This document shows, piece after piece, positions 24,967 through 34,246 of a stretch of 50,615 bases of DNA; position 1 is the first letter of the stretch; each line of letters begins with the position of its first letter. Both the position numbers and the translations under genes were made by a program. Below the pieces are notes generated by a model. The model did not search any database and had not been told where the DNA came from. It saw nothing but the letters and a program-made list of their open reading frames with translations. The stretch is from CAZKUN01 sp964555935 (GTDB lineage: Bacteria; Armatimonadota; Zipacnadia; Zipacnadales; VGFC01). Where the stretch lies: NCBI GenBank assembly GCA_964555935.1, contig CAZKUN010000039.1:1-50615 (forward strand). Direction: 5' to 3'.

Positions 24967-25034
24967 TGTGACAAGCGCTCCGGAGAGTGCTGGAATCTAT
25001 CTCGTGTCGGGCGTGCGGTTGGGGTGGCGGATGA

Positions 25035-26705
25035 CTAGATGCCGCCGGTGCGTTCGATTGGCTCGACGCGCTCTTCGTCGGCGAGGTCGGCCTGCCCGGC
25101 GACGACGATCGTATCGCCCGGTTCGATTCCGGACGTCACCTCGACGTGGCCGCGTTCGGATGCGCCGAGTTCGACTTCGCGGATATCGATTCTGTTGTCG
25201 ACCACGGCGTAGATCTTCCGGACATCGCGGTCCTCTACAACCGCGTCGACCGACACCAGCACGGCGCCGGCGTTCTCGGAGACATCAAGGGCGACGTCGG
25301 CGGACATCCCGGGGCGGAGGATCTCGCCACTGTTCTGTATCAGGATGCGCGCGATGAAATTGCGCTGGCCCGGGATTGATGCCGGGTTGATAGCGATCAC
25401 ATTGCCAGTGAACTCCGCGTTGGCCAGACCCTTCACGGTGACCGTTGCTTGCTGGCCCTCATGGACCTGAGCGATTTGGCCTTCGCCGATGACGGCCTCG
25501 ACGTAGACGGTGGAGATGTCGACGATCATGAAGACGGGGTCTTTGTTGCCTGCCTGCTCCCCGGGGTCGGTGAAGCGCATCGTGACCAGGCCCGTGAGGG
25601 GCGAGTAGACGCGGTTCTTGCCGACCATGATGTGCGCGAGGTCCGCGCTTGCCTGGGCTTGGCGGACTCCGGCTTCAGCCGCGTCCACATCGCCCCTGCG
25701 CACTTTCACCTGGCCCGTGCCCGCCTTGGCCATGGACACTTGGTCTTCCGCCAGCCTGACTTGGGTGCGAGCCAACTGTACGTCTTCCTTCGAGAGCGTG
25801 ATCTGGTTTCGCTGCGACTCCGCCTGCTTGAGCTGTTCCTTGGCCTGATCGAGCTGCAACTCCGCCAGGCGGACCTGCTCGGTGGTAGCGCCCTCTTTGG
25901 TGAGATCGAGGGCCTCTTCCGCTTGCTTCAGTTGCGCCCGGACGGCCTGGAATGTTGCCAATGCCTCGCCGAATTCAGTGCCCGAGGCGGCGCCTTGCGT
26001 GTAGAGACGCTTCTTCACTTCGTACTGAGACTTCGCAAGGTCGTGCTGCGCCTTTATCATCTCGACCTGTGACTCGGCCTGGGCGATCTGTTGCTCGCGG
26101 GCGCCACGGCGGACATCCGCGAGGCTCGTTTCCGCCTGCTGGACGCCTATCTCGGCTTGGCGGATGCCGTTGTTGACATTCGTCTCGGTCGCCTCAGCGC
26201 CGGTCAGCGCCTTCTGCAACTGCGTCTCGGCTGACTCAAGCTGCTTCTCCGCTTGCTCGACCGTGATGCCGGTGGTGTCGCCGGTGAGATCGACCGTGTC
26301 CTTCGCTTGTTCGAGCCGCGCCTTCGCCGCGGCGACCCCCGCGTCCGCCTGTCGCGCGTGGGCATTCAGGATGTCCGTACCCATCGACAGGAGCAGGCAG
26401 CCCTTCGTGACTCGGTCGCCGATGTCAGCGTAGACCGCCGTGACGATGCCGCCGCCCTCGGGGATCACGTTGACCTCGCGGACCGCCGCGACAGAACCGG
26501 TAGCGCGGATCGTCTCCTTGATGGGGGCCCTGACAGCAGTGGCGACTGAGATCGGCGTCGCGGGCTTCGTGACAACAGCGGCCGCGCCTTCCTCCGCGAG
26601 CCCTTCCTCGGGCGCGTCCGCCTTCTTGGCGCAGCCCATGATGCCCGCCGCGCTGACCACGACGGTGAGCGCAATGAGAGCGATGAACGTTGTGCGGGGC
26701 CTCAT
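25035..26705 (-). CDS. RND periplasmic adaptor with unusually long coiled coil
   Basis: A 556-residue membrane fusion lipoprotein (lipobox IMGC, C25). The order is N-terminal beta-barrel/lipoyl half (VAAVREVNVIPEGGGIVTAV, YADIGDRVTKGCLLL), a helical hairpin of roughly 250 residues (about 115-365, rich in Q/A/E: AEKQLESAETQLQKA, QVEMIKAQHDLAKSQYEV, LDQAKEQLKQAESQRNQ), the second lipoyl half (VYSPLTGLVTMRFTDPGEQA), then beta-barrel and membrane-proximal domains. Ordinary HAE-type adaptors are about 370-420 residues with hairpins under 100, so this one is greatly extended. Start overlaps the TolC-like stop as ATGA. Confidence 0.92.
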   Translation of the reverse strand: MRPRTTFIALIALTVVVSAAGIMGCAKKADAPEEGLAEEGAAAVVTKPATPISVATAVRAPIKETIRATGSVAAVREVNVIPEGGGIVTAVYADIGDRVTKGCLLLSMGTDILNAHARQADAGVAAAKARLEQAKDTVDLTGDTTGITVEQAEKQLESAETQLQKALTGAEATETNVNNGIRQAEIGVQQAETSLADVRRGAREQQIAQAESQVEMIKAQHDLAKSQYEVKKRLYTQGAASGTEFGEALATFQAVRAQLKQAEEALDLTKEGATTEQVRLAELQLDQAKEQLKQAESQRNQITLSKEDVQLARTQVRLAEDQVSMAKAGTGQVKVRRGDVDAAEAGVRQAQASADLAHIMVGKNRVYSPLTGLVTMRFTDPGEQAGNKDPVFMIVDISTVYVEAVIGEGQIAQVHEGQQATVTVKGLANAEFTGNVIAINPASIPGQRNFIARILIQNSGEILRPGMSADVALDVSENAGAVLVSVDAVVEDRDVRKIYAVVDNRIDIREVELGASERGHVEVTSGIEPGDTIVVAGQADLADEERVEPIERTGGI

Positions 26706-28029
26706 TCTACCGGTGCCTCCTGCAAGTCCAGCATGCCCATCGCCGCGCGAAGCTGGACGATGGCAAGATGTAAATCGAGTTCAGCTAGCGCCCGGTCTGT
26801 CTGGGCTCGTGAGACCTCCGCCTGCGCGTCGATCACCTCTCGGCCGAGACCGATGTCCGCATCGTAGCGCAGTCGCGAGATCCTCAACTCCTCGAGCGCG
26901 GACCGCTCCTGCACGGCAGCCGCGGCGATGCGCTCGATCTGGTGGTCAACCTGCAAGTAAGCGGTCGCGACTTCCGCCGCGATGACCTCAGCGAATTGCT
27001 CCATCCGGAGCCGGGCTTTCTCGAGACTCGCGCGCCCCTCGCGAAGAGCGTTTTTCTTCCGGTCCGCATCCAATATGGACTTTTGGAATACGAGCACGAC
27101 TGAGTAGGAGAGAGGAGATGAGCCGAAGCCTATGGCTGTCTGGTCCTGCAGGCTGGCCTGAACGGTGACGCTCGGGCGCCGCGACGTGCTGGCGACATTA
27201 AGCCCGGCCTCCTGCAGCCGAATACCCATCATTGCGTTGGCCATCTCGGGTCGCTGGTCGATCGCGATGCGTATCGCTTCGCCCAAGTCGCCCTCGGGTC
27301 GCTCTGGGAGGTCCGCGACGCTCACGTCGACTGGCGTGGTCTGCGGGAGTCGCAGCACCTGCCTGAGGACGACACGGTGACGCGCGACGGTCGCGCTACG
27401 CTCGGCGATGAACTTCTCTTGGCCCGCCACCTGCGAGTCTGCCTGGGCGATGTCGAAGAACGCGATGAGGCCCTCGCGATAGCGCTTTTGCGTCACCCGC
27501 TGATGCTCCATCAGGCCGGCGAGCGTCTGATAGTCAACGTCGAGCATCCGCTCTTCGAACGTCAGCCGTAGCAAGGACTCGCGCGCGAGCTTGGCCAGCG
27601 CCAGTTTCGTGACGGCTGTGCTTGAGGCGGCCACGTCAACGCCCGCGCGGGCGAAGTCCTGTTGAGAGCGAGTCTGGCCCCAGTCCCAGAGCGGCTTCGT
27701 CGCGGTGAGCGTCTCGGTGTGTATGGTGCTGATGAAGAACGTCTCGAAGCCGGGCGGGAGGGTCGGGACAGGCCCCTGATACACAAACACGCCGCTCAGG
27801 TCCACTGTGAGTCCGTCGAGCGCGAGCGCCTGCTTCAGCCGGGCGTCGGCCTCCGCAGCCGTCTGGGCGTCGATCTGCAGGCCCAGGCTGTTCTCGATAG
27901 CCATGGCGGCAGCCGAGTCCGGGCTGAGGACCAGCGTCTCTGGCTCTTGCGCGCTGCCGTAGCCTGAGACGATGATCGCGCCTGCAACAAAGGCCGGNNN
28001 NNNNNNNGTGACAACGTAACCCTCTTCAA
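26702..28029 (-). CDS. TolC-family outer membrane efflux protein, broken by assembly gap
   Basis: An outer-membrane factor with the TolC duplicated helical pattern (ALKLAREA-type helices: LTKLALAKLARESLLRLTF, RVTQKRYREGLIAFFDIAQA, and near the C-terminus LRISRLRYDADIGLGREVID). About 430 residues are visible down to the gap at 27998-28007. The piece next to the gap reads PAFVAGAIIVSGYGSAQ, the end of a signal peptide. Across the gap the sequence LKRVTLS, opened by a TTG at 28029 with AGAGG upstream, fits the start of that signal peptide, so only a few residues may be missing. The true start is unproven. First gene of the efflux operon. Confidence 0.85.
27998..28007. other. Assembly gap (10 N)
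   Basis: A run of exactly ten N inside the signal peptide region of the TolC-like gene. Confidence 0.95.
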
Positions 28030-28490
28030 TTGATCGGACAGCCTCTTCAGACGATCAGCGGTACGTTCACGAGGCGTCCGAGTTCTCCTCCGTGGACTCG
28101 CCGGTGAGAGTGCTGAGTTTCTCGGGGAACTCACCAATCTCCTCGGCGATACGCTGCATGTCCTCGATTCGCCAGCCTCGGCGGGGGTGACAATCTGGCC
28201 ACGGTCGCCAGTCGTCACGCGGCGTGGGAGAAGCTCTCCGATCCTCGGGGCATGACGTTTCGTGGAGTGGCTCTGAGCCTGCATCGCGGCGCGAAACACT
28301 CCACGGATAGTAGATATGGTTAGGATAGCGACCATGGTTTGGCACGTCAAGGCGCGTCCAGCACTATGGGCTGATCATCGGGCGTGATCCGGCTGAAGAT
28401 GGATCGGGCCATCAGGAACTTAACTGCGGCAGGAGCGCACCGGTTGCTCGCCGAAACCGTCCTTGATGATGTAATAGGGGAGGGAGTTCC
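28030..28490. other. Intergenic region between the efflux operon and a divergent secreted protein gene
   Basis: About 460 bases with no confident gene. On the minus strand a 30-codon stretch at 28067-28159 (MQRIAEEIGEFPEKLSTLTG and on) has good protein character and GAGG just before its ATG, and could be a leader peptide or the relic of a regulator. A candidate promoter for the efflux operon is at 28322-28350. On the plus strand GGGGAGGG just before 28491 is the ribosome binding site of the next gene. Confidence 0.5.
28322..28350 (-). promoter_or_regulatory. Candidate promoter for the efflux operon
   Basis: On the minus strand TTGACG (28350-28345), a 17-base spacer and TATCCT (28327-28322). 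Transcription would start near 28315, giving a leader of about 285 bases before the TolC-like gene. Confidence 0.4.
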
Positions 28491-30808
28491 ATGCGAGGAT
28501 CAGTACTGGCCGGTATTCTAGCTGTCCTGCTGTTGCCACTTGCTGCCGCATTCCCCCAAGACGCAGTCTTCACCGATAGCGTGTGGATCGAATTCGGAGA
28601 ACCCGAGGCCGGCCAGGGACTCGCGTTCACCAATCCGCCGGAGACGTCGCGGGCCGTCGAGGTTGCGGGGCGCGCCTGCCAGGCCATTGTGCATGAGAAT
28701 GACCAGCATCGACTCCATTTCCGGGTCGATCCGGGGTTCAACATCGCCGGTCGTGATACCATTTCGGTTGTCGTTGAGTATCTCGACAACGGCCGAGCCG
28801 ACATGGGGATCAGGTACACCGGCGCGTCCGGGATGCTGCCGTCCGATCCCGTGCGGCGCGGCAGGTCGGACGAGTGGAAAACCGCCCGTTGGCAGCTCAC
28901 GGATCCCCTGTTCGGGCAGCCGGACGGTGGTGGGATTGAGTTTGCGATCCACGCCTCGGGCTGGTCTGGCACGGCGGATCTGCACGTTGCCTCAGTGCGG
29001 GTCACCCATGAAGCTGTCAAGCTGAGCGTCGAGCCCAGGATCTTCGCCGGAGACGGCGCTAGCCATACCCCAGTCGCCGTAGAGGTCTACCAGGCCAATG
29101 GCGTTGCGGCACCTGATGGGACGGAAGTGGCGGTCTCGTGCAACGATGCAGTCGTTCCGCAGACGGTCGTTACTCAGAACGGCCGCGCTGAGCTCAATTT
29201 GACCCATGGCACGGAGACCGCCACGTTGCGCGTGACAGCACAGTATGGCGATGCGTCCGACACGGCTCTCATCTACCAAGTGGCGGGCGAAGGGGAGTTG
29301 GTGGAGTTCACGCAGGCGCTCGATCCCGCCTACATCCGAGAGAACCTGGTGTACGCGGGGCGGGAGGCCGAGTCGATTACCGTCGTGCAAGATGTGGACC
29401 CCAACGATCCCGATGTCGTTGAGGTCCGCCTCACCTTCCCCGAGGGGCTTGAGAAGAACCGAGCGCTTCTAGTCATGGATGAGCCACCCTTGCCGGGGAA
29501 ACCCAACACGCTCCGGATGGAACTCGGGAGCGACGGGACGCTCTTTGAGCTGAATGTGCTCATGGGAGACGCTGGGGACGAGGCGTTCCTGTATCAGGCC
29601 TTCTCCGACCGCGGCGGGCTCGATGGCGAGCACTCGGCCGCGATGGATGTCGACCGAATCGGCTACCGCGAGGGCGGCGATAGTCTGATCGACCTGCCGG
29701 TCAATTGGGCCATGCTCAGCCTGCATTTCGTGCCAGGTACCACCGAGGGCGTGCTCTACATCCGGAAGGTGGAGGCCGACTGCATCGGGACGATAGCGTC
29801 CGCCGCGAATGCCACCGGGCCGGTCACGGCGTACCGTACGGAGCCGGTCATCATCGAGGGCGTGGCCCCGATTGGGTCGGATCAGGGGGAGTATTGCCGA
29901 CAGATATCTGCCCTACAGAGCGCACTTGAGGCGATCGGGTGCGCGGCGGACTACGATGACCTCATGGTCGCCTCGGGGGCTGCGTTCAGCATTGCGTGGC
30001 GCCCGGGGGCTTACGTGTACCACGTCTGCGAGGCGTGCCCGGACGATGTGGTCGTGGCGGGGGCGTTGGCAACGGGCGCCTCGGCTGAGCGGATCGAATG
30101 CCAGAACGCCGACGTCATGTGGGATCTGCTCCGGGCCAGCATCGACGATGGCCGGCCGGCACTTGTGCCCTACGCCCTGGGCGCCCGAGTCGTCTACGGG
30201 TACGACCCTGACGAGCGACTTCTCTACCAGCAGGCGAACGTGACGCCGCAGGATCGGCCGCAGACGGTGGCGCTGTCCCGCGTCTTCGCTTCAGGACGGC
30301 CAGCGGACCCGCAGTCCGTCGTCGTTCTTCGGTACGACGAGGATGGCGAAGTGCCAGACCTCGATTGGGTGGGGATCTTGGAACGGGCCGTTGGCTACGC
30401 GGATTGGCCGGTCGACGAGCCGGTGGAGGGCGATCTGGCCTTCGGCATCGCGGCCTATGAGACGTGGGCGGAAACGATCCGCGCCGGCCAGGGAGAGTCG
30501 ACCGTCAAACTTGCCGTCGACCTGACATTNNNNNNNNNNGCCGGTCGGCGGCCCGCCTCCTGGCCCGCGATGCAGCGCTCTCGGACCACTTCGCCGATGC
30601 CGCCGAATGCTACCATGCCGCCGCAGACCTGCTCGAGGCTATCGGGCCAACCTGGGCGGTCGGCGGTTGGACCGGCGAGGAACTGCGGGCGAGCTTCGCC
30701 GACCCGGCCGTGCGGGCGAGCGTTGCCGATCTCATTGCCCTGGCGGGCGAGCAGGAAGCCGCAGCGGTCGACTCGCTGCGATTGGCGCTGGCTGAGCTAG
30801 CGCCGTAG
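28491..30808 (+). CDS. Large secreted protein with Ig-like and C39/BtrH-like regions, broken by assembly gap
   Basis: About 770 residues. Signal peptide MRGSVLAGILAVLLLPLAAA. Residues 25-180 look like a carbohydrate-binding-type jelly roll. Residues about 181-270 look like an invasin-type Ig repeat (VKLSVEPRIFAGDGASHTPV). From about 470 the sequence (ALEAIGCAADYDDLMVASGA, RASIDDGRPALVPYALGARV, LDWVGILERAVGYADWP) resembles peptidase-C39-like BtrH N-terminal domains followed by their helical region. Ten Ns at 30530-30539 interrupt it; the reading frame changes there, and the end (RSAARLLARDAALSDHFADA to LALAELAP) is in the other frame and stops at 30808. GGGGAGGG precedes the ATG. It overlaps the end of the converging MttB-family gene by 12 bases. 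Domain calls are tentative. Confidence 0.7.
30530..30539. other. Assembly gap (10 N)
   Basis: A run of exactly ten N inside the large secreted protein gene, with a frame change across it. Confidence 0.95.
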
Positions 30809-32251
30809 GGTGTCGCCGGCTTGGCTGCGCGCATCGTCCATCAGTTGGCGGATTGCTGCTGTCTGATCATCGCTGAGGGGGCATTGATTCTTGGCCGTCG
30901 CGGCGAGGTCCATGGCCTTGGCGCGCGCGCTGTCGATCATGTCGGTCGGGCTATCGCGCCACGCAACGGGCACGCGGAAGTCCATGAACTGGGGCATCCA
31001 CAGCTCTTCGCGGAAGTGCCGGAACGTGTGCTCCGTCTCCATGAATCGGGCGCCGCCCGGCACCGTGGCCAGGATCGTCTCTTCGTCGATCCGCTCGTCG
31101 CTGATCTCCACCTCGCGCAGCATGTGGGCGAACGTGTCCGCCATCTCCAGGTCAAGGACGAGTTGGACAAGGCTCCCGACATCGCTGCACGCCAGGCTGC
31201 CGCAGCCGACGCTGCGCGCGCCGGACATGATGTCGATCGCCGTCCCCATGCCCTTCTCAAGCAGCGTCTGTGGGCCGACTGTCTGGCCACTGGCGTTGAA
31301 ACCCCAGATCCTGGGCCACCCACCGAAGAAATGACACTGCATCTCCGCTGCCGCCGTCCGCTGAAGCATGACATCGGGGCCCGCCTGCCTGTGGGCCATC
31401 GCCCTCATGTCCATCACCAACGCGTTGGTCTGGATGCTGGTTGTGATGTCATCCACCGCGAGCGTGATGGCGCTGAGCGCCAGGGATTCCGCAGTGGTTT
31501 GAGCGGCTTGCCCGGCGACCGTAACGGGAGTCGCCGCGCCCGCCACGGGCATCGCCGCCGCGCTGAGTGGCCGCCCCAGCAAGCGACGAGCGTCCATGGC
31601 TATCTCGACGTTCTCGCGAGTGATCATAAACGGCGAGTTGACCCACATCCGCGTGGCAAATGGCGCGTTTTTCTTCGCCGCTTCGGGCGAGCCTTGTGCT
31701 GTGTTGTAGGCCTCGATGAAGTAAGGCAGCATCTCCGCCGAATACACGGACACGCAGCCCGGTCGCTTGCTGTTCAGCAGGATCGTCGCATAGGCGTGGA
31801 AATCCGAGCACCCGGTCGGCGCGTCAGTGGGGATGAACGTCGGGTGGGCTCGACTCGGAATCTCGAGCGCGTCGACGACATGTGACCATTGCTCGAGATC
31901 CGCTGTCGTCGCGGGGCGCAATTCGTTGGTTTCCACGTCACACGCAATGAGCGCCTGCCCATGCGTGTAGACGCTGATGTCGTTGCCGGGCCACGGGGGC
32001 TCCGTGTTGGTCGCCAGCCACGCCTCCTTCTCCGCCGCGATACGGTCGAGCACTCTGTCGCGCACGGCCTGCGGGAAGCGGACACTCTCGCCGTCGATCT
32101 CGCACCCGTAGTCGGCGAGGTAGTCGAACAGCTCATCCGTGCCCTGAATCCGCATGGGCAGCTCCGCCCAGAGCCGAAGCGCGGCCGCGGCGACCATGTC
32201 GGTCTCGTCGGGTGAGAACGCGCGGACCTGCAGGCGGGTCTGGAGTCGCAT
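30797..32251 (-). CDS. MttB-family (trimethylamine methyltransferase-like) protein without pyrrolysine
   Basis: A 484-residue protein of the MttB superfamily, which moves a methyl group from quaternary or tertiary amines such as glycine betaine to a corrinoid protein. Recognisable blocks are YGCEIDGESVRFPQAVRDRV, FHAYATILLNSKRPGC, the barrel segment FATRMWVNSPFMITRENVEI and GSLACSDVGSLVQLVLDLEM. There is no in-frame TAG, so it belongs to the non-pyrrolysine branch. ATG 32251 is fixed by GGGAGG six bases upstream; the open frame before it is not protein-like. The corrinoid partner and reactivase are not in the window. Substrate unknown. Confidence 0.88.
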   Translation of the reverse strand: MRLQTRLQVRAFSPDETDMVAAAALRLWAELPMRIQGTDELFDYLADYGCEIDGESVRFPQAVRDRVLDRIAAEKEAWLATNTEPPWPGNDISVYTHGQALIACDVETNELRPATTADLEQWSHVVDALEIPSRAHPTFIPTDAPTGCSDFHAYATILLNSKRPGCVSVYSAEMLPYFIEAYNTAQGSPEAAKKNAPFATRMWVNSPFMITRENVEIAMDARRLLGRPLSAAAMPVAGAATPVTVAGQAAQTTAESLALSAITLAVDDITTSIQTNALVMDMRAMAHRQAGPDVMLQRTAAAEMQCHFFGGWPRIWGFNASGQTVGPQTLLEKGMGTAIDIMSGARSVGCGSLACSDVGSLVQLVLDLEMADTFAHMLREVEISDERIDEETILATVPGGARFMETEHTFRHFREELWMPQFMDFRVPVAWRDSPTDMIDSARAKAMDLAATAKNQCPLSDDQTAAIRQLMDDARSQAGDTLRR

Positions 32252-32430
32252 GGGTGCCTCCCGGGTGGCGGCGAAGTATCGAGCGCGAGATTGTGCGAGG
32301 GATGGCTTGGTACCTTCCCTGCCGGGGAGAGGTGGGTTGTCGTTGCTCCGAGAAATGGACTGGTTGAGCTGGCACTTGCGGGCAGGGCCTGCGTGACCGG
32401 CTTCACCATTCGGAGGATCGACGCTCACCC

Positions 32431-32889
32431 ATGACTTCAGACTGTGGATGTGATTGTTCCGCGGCAACGTGCATGCCCGACATGCGCCTGGCCGCCATCA
32501 ACGATCGGACGGCCGGCGCGTGCGTCCTCGTGCCGGGAGAAGGCAACCGCAAGGTGTCGGTAACCGTTGTCGCGGAGAACGCGGTGGCCGGCTTGCGGTT
32601 TGATCCCGCCGCCGGGACGCACAAAGGCATTCAACTCCTCGTCGACGCGGACGTGAACCAGGTGCAGCTCCTCGACGAGGATGGCGAGGTCACCGCGACC
32701 GTTCTGCCGCCGGGCGAGGTGCGGCTCTCAGCAGAGATCGTCGGCACGAGCGTCACCGGCTACATGAATGGCGAGCTTATTGGGACAAAGGTCGCGGAGA
32801 AACCCGACGCGCTCAACACGTATCTCGCATGTAGCGGGCGAGGGAGCGCGGTGTGGACTTCTATCTGCACGGAGCCGATTTCCGAGTAA
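32431..32889 (+). CDS. Small jelly-roll-like protein upstream of the ceramidase gene
   Basis: A 152-residue protein. It starts with a Cys-rich segment (CGCDCSAATC) and continues as a beta-rich domain (KVSVTVVAENAVAGLRFDPA, VRLSAEIVGTSVTGYMNGEL, LNTYLACSGRGSAVWTSICT) like a concanavalin/LamG-type or 3-keto-glycoside hydrolase-like jelly roll. No signal peptide is seen. GGAGG lies about 13 bases before the ATG. It ends 24 bases before the ceramidase-like gene and is probably in the same operon. No family is recognised with certainty. Confidence 0.6.
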   Translation: MTSDCGCDCSAATCMPDMRLAAINDRTAGACVLVPGEGNRKVSVTVVAENAVAGLRFDPAAGTHKGIQLLVDADVNQVQLLDEDGEVTATVLPPGEVRLSAEIVGTSVTGYMNGELIGTKVAEKPDALNTYLACSGRGSAVWTSICTEPISE

Positions 32890-32913
32890 TCGCCGCACAT
32901 TCGAGGTGTCACG

Positions 32914-34242
32914 ATGCCCAAAGCCAGGAAGATCCGGGCCGGAGTCGCGCGCGTCAACATCACGCCTGCGGTGGGGGTCGAGTTAGTCGGGTTCGCCGGC
33001 CGGGGCCCGTCGATCGGCGTTGGCGATGAGTTGTATGCTACCGCGCTGGTGGTCGATGACGGTCGCGAGACAGCCGCCATCTTCCACCTCGATCTGATCG
33101 GCATCGACGCCACGTGGACGCAGATGGCCGCCGAACTGATTGGCAAGAGGGGCCGGCTGCCGGCGGAGAACGTGGTGCTGTGCTCCACCCACACACACTA
33201 CGGACCGACGGTCCGCGCGTATGATGATGACCCCAATGTGAGCCCCGAGGCCGCGTTTATGGCGGAGCTGAAGTTCAAGCTCGCCGGCGCGGTCCAGGAG
33301 GCCCGTTCGAGAATGGGGCCCGTGGTTGCGAGCGTGGGGCGCGGCACGTCTGATATCGGCATCAATCGGCGCGAGATGCTCGACGATGGCACCGTGATCC
33401 TGGGCCGCAATCCTCAGGGCACGATCGACCGCGAGGTCATCGTGGTGCGGCTGAATCGCCCGAGCGGCGAGCCGCTGGCGTGCCTGCTGAACTTCGCGAC
33501 CCATCCCGTCAGCCAGACAGGTCATGGGCGGCTGATTTCAGCCGATTTCCCGGGCTATGCGCGCGAGACGATCGAGGCGGTCACGGGCACCACGTGCATG
33601 TTCATCCAAGGCGCGTCGGGGAATATCAACTCGGATATCATGGAGCACTCTCTCGACACGCCCAAGACGCTGGGCAAGCGTCTCGGCGGCGCGGCGATCT
33701 CGGCGTATGAGACGGCTGAGCCCGTCGCGCTCGGCCCCATCGGCGTCGCGTGTAAGGAAGCGAAACTCCCCGCCAAGAACTACGACACGCTTGAGGATGC
33801 CCAGAGCGCAGTAGCCGAGCATCAGGCAGCGTGCGACGAAGCTGTCGCGGGGAAGGGCAACAAGGGCCGGATCTGGTGGGCTGAGCACCAGCTCAACAAG
33901 GCCAAGGCGTGCCTTGAGAGCTTCGAATCCGGCAAACCCCTGCCGCCGGTTGTCGCGCCCATCTGGGGCGTGGTCATGGGAGATGTTGGGCTGGCGACAG
34001 GGCCAGGCGAGATCTTCTGCCAGATCGGCATGGCCGTGAAGGACGCGGGCGCAGTCGCCCACACAATGTACGCGAGCTGCACGAACGGCTCTATTGGGTA
34101 CGTGCCGATGCCGGAGGCGTATCCTGATGGCGGGTATGAGGTCGATCGCGCATCGAGGGTCGGCCCTGGCGCGGCTACCATCGTGACCGACACCGCTATC
34201 GCAATGCTGAAGCGGGCCAAGTCGCGCGCGCGGAGGAAGTAG
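32914..34242 (+). CDS. Neutral/alkaline ceramidase N-terminal-domain protein
   Basis: A 442-residue hydrolase-like protein of the neutral/alkaline non-lysosomal ceramidase family. The start IRAGVARVNITPAVGVELVG, the zinc-site block VVLCSTHTHYGPTVRAY and LLNFATHPVSQTG are the family's hallmarks. The segment around the usual nucleophile reads IQGASGNINSDI instead of the ceramidase GDVSPN-type motif. It lacks the C-terminal domain of true ceramidases, and bacterial relatives of this size are found in catabolic loci and may act on other amides or glycoconjugates. GAGGTG lies just upstream. No signal peptide. The next gene starts four bases after its stop. Confidence 0.88.
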   Translation: MPKARKIRAGVARVNITPAVGVELVGFAGRGPSIGVGDELYATALVVDDGRETAAIFHLDLIGIDATWTQMAAELIGKRGRLPAENVVLCSTHTHYGPTVRAYDDDPNVSPEAAFMAELKFKLAGAVQEARSRMGPVVASVGRGTSDIGINRREMLDDGTVILGRNPQGTIDREVIVVRLNRPSGEPLACLLNFATHPVSQTGHGRLISADFPGYARETIEAVTGTTCMFIQGASGNINSDIMEHSLDTPKTLGKRLGGAAISAYETAEPVALGPIGVACKEAKLPAKNYDTLEDAQSAVAEHQAACDEAVAGKGNKGRIWWAEHQLNKAKACLESFESGKPLPPVVAPIWGVVMGDVGLATGPGEIFCQIGMAVKDAGAVAHTMYASCTNGSIGYVPMPEAYPDGGYEVDRASRVGPGAATIVTDTAIAMLKRAKSRARRK

Positions 34243-34246
34243 CGGC

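Noticed and set aside
28412..29020. 202-codon minus-strand frame
   Set aside because: Antisense to the signal peptide and first domain of the secreted protein at 28491; Ser/Arg-rich shadow.
30821..31885. 354-codon open frame on the plus strand
   Set aside because: Antisense to the MttB-family gene; no recognisable protein features.
30797..32251. Pyrrolysine-containing trimethylamine methyltransferase
   Set aside because: The frame is complete at the usual length with no in-frame TAG, so it is a non-pyrrolysine MttB homolog.
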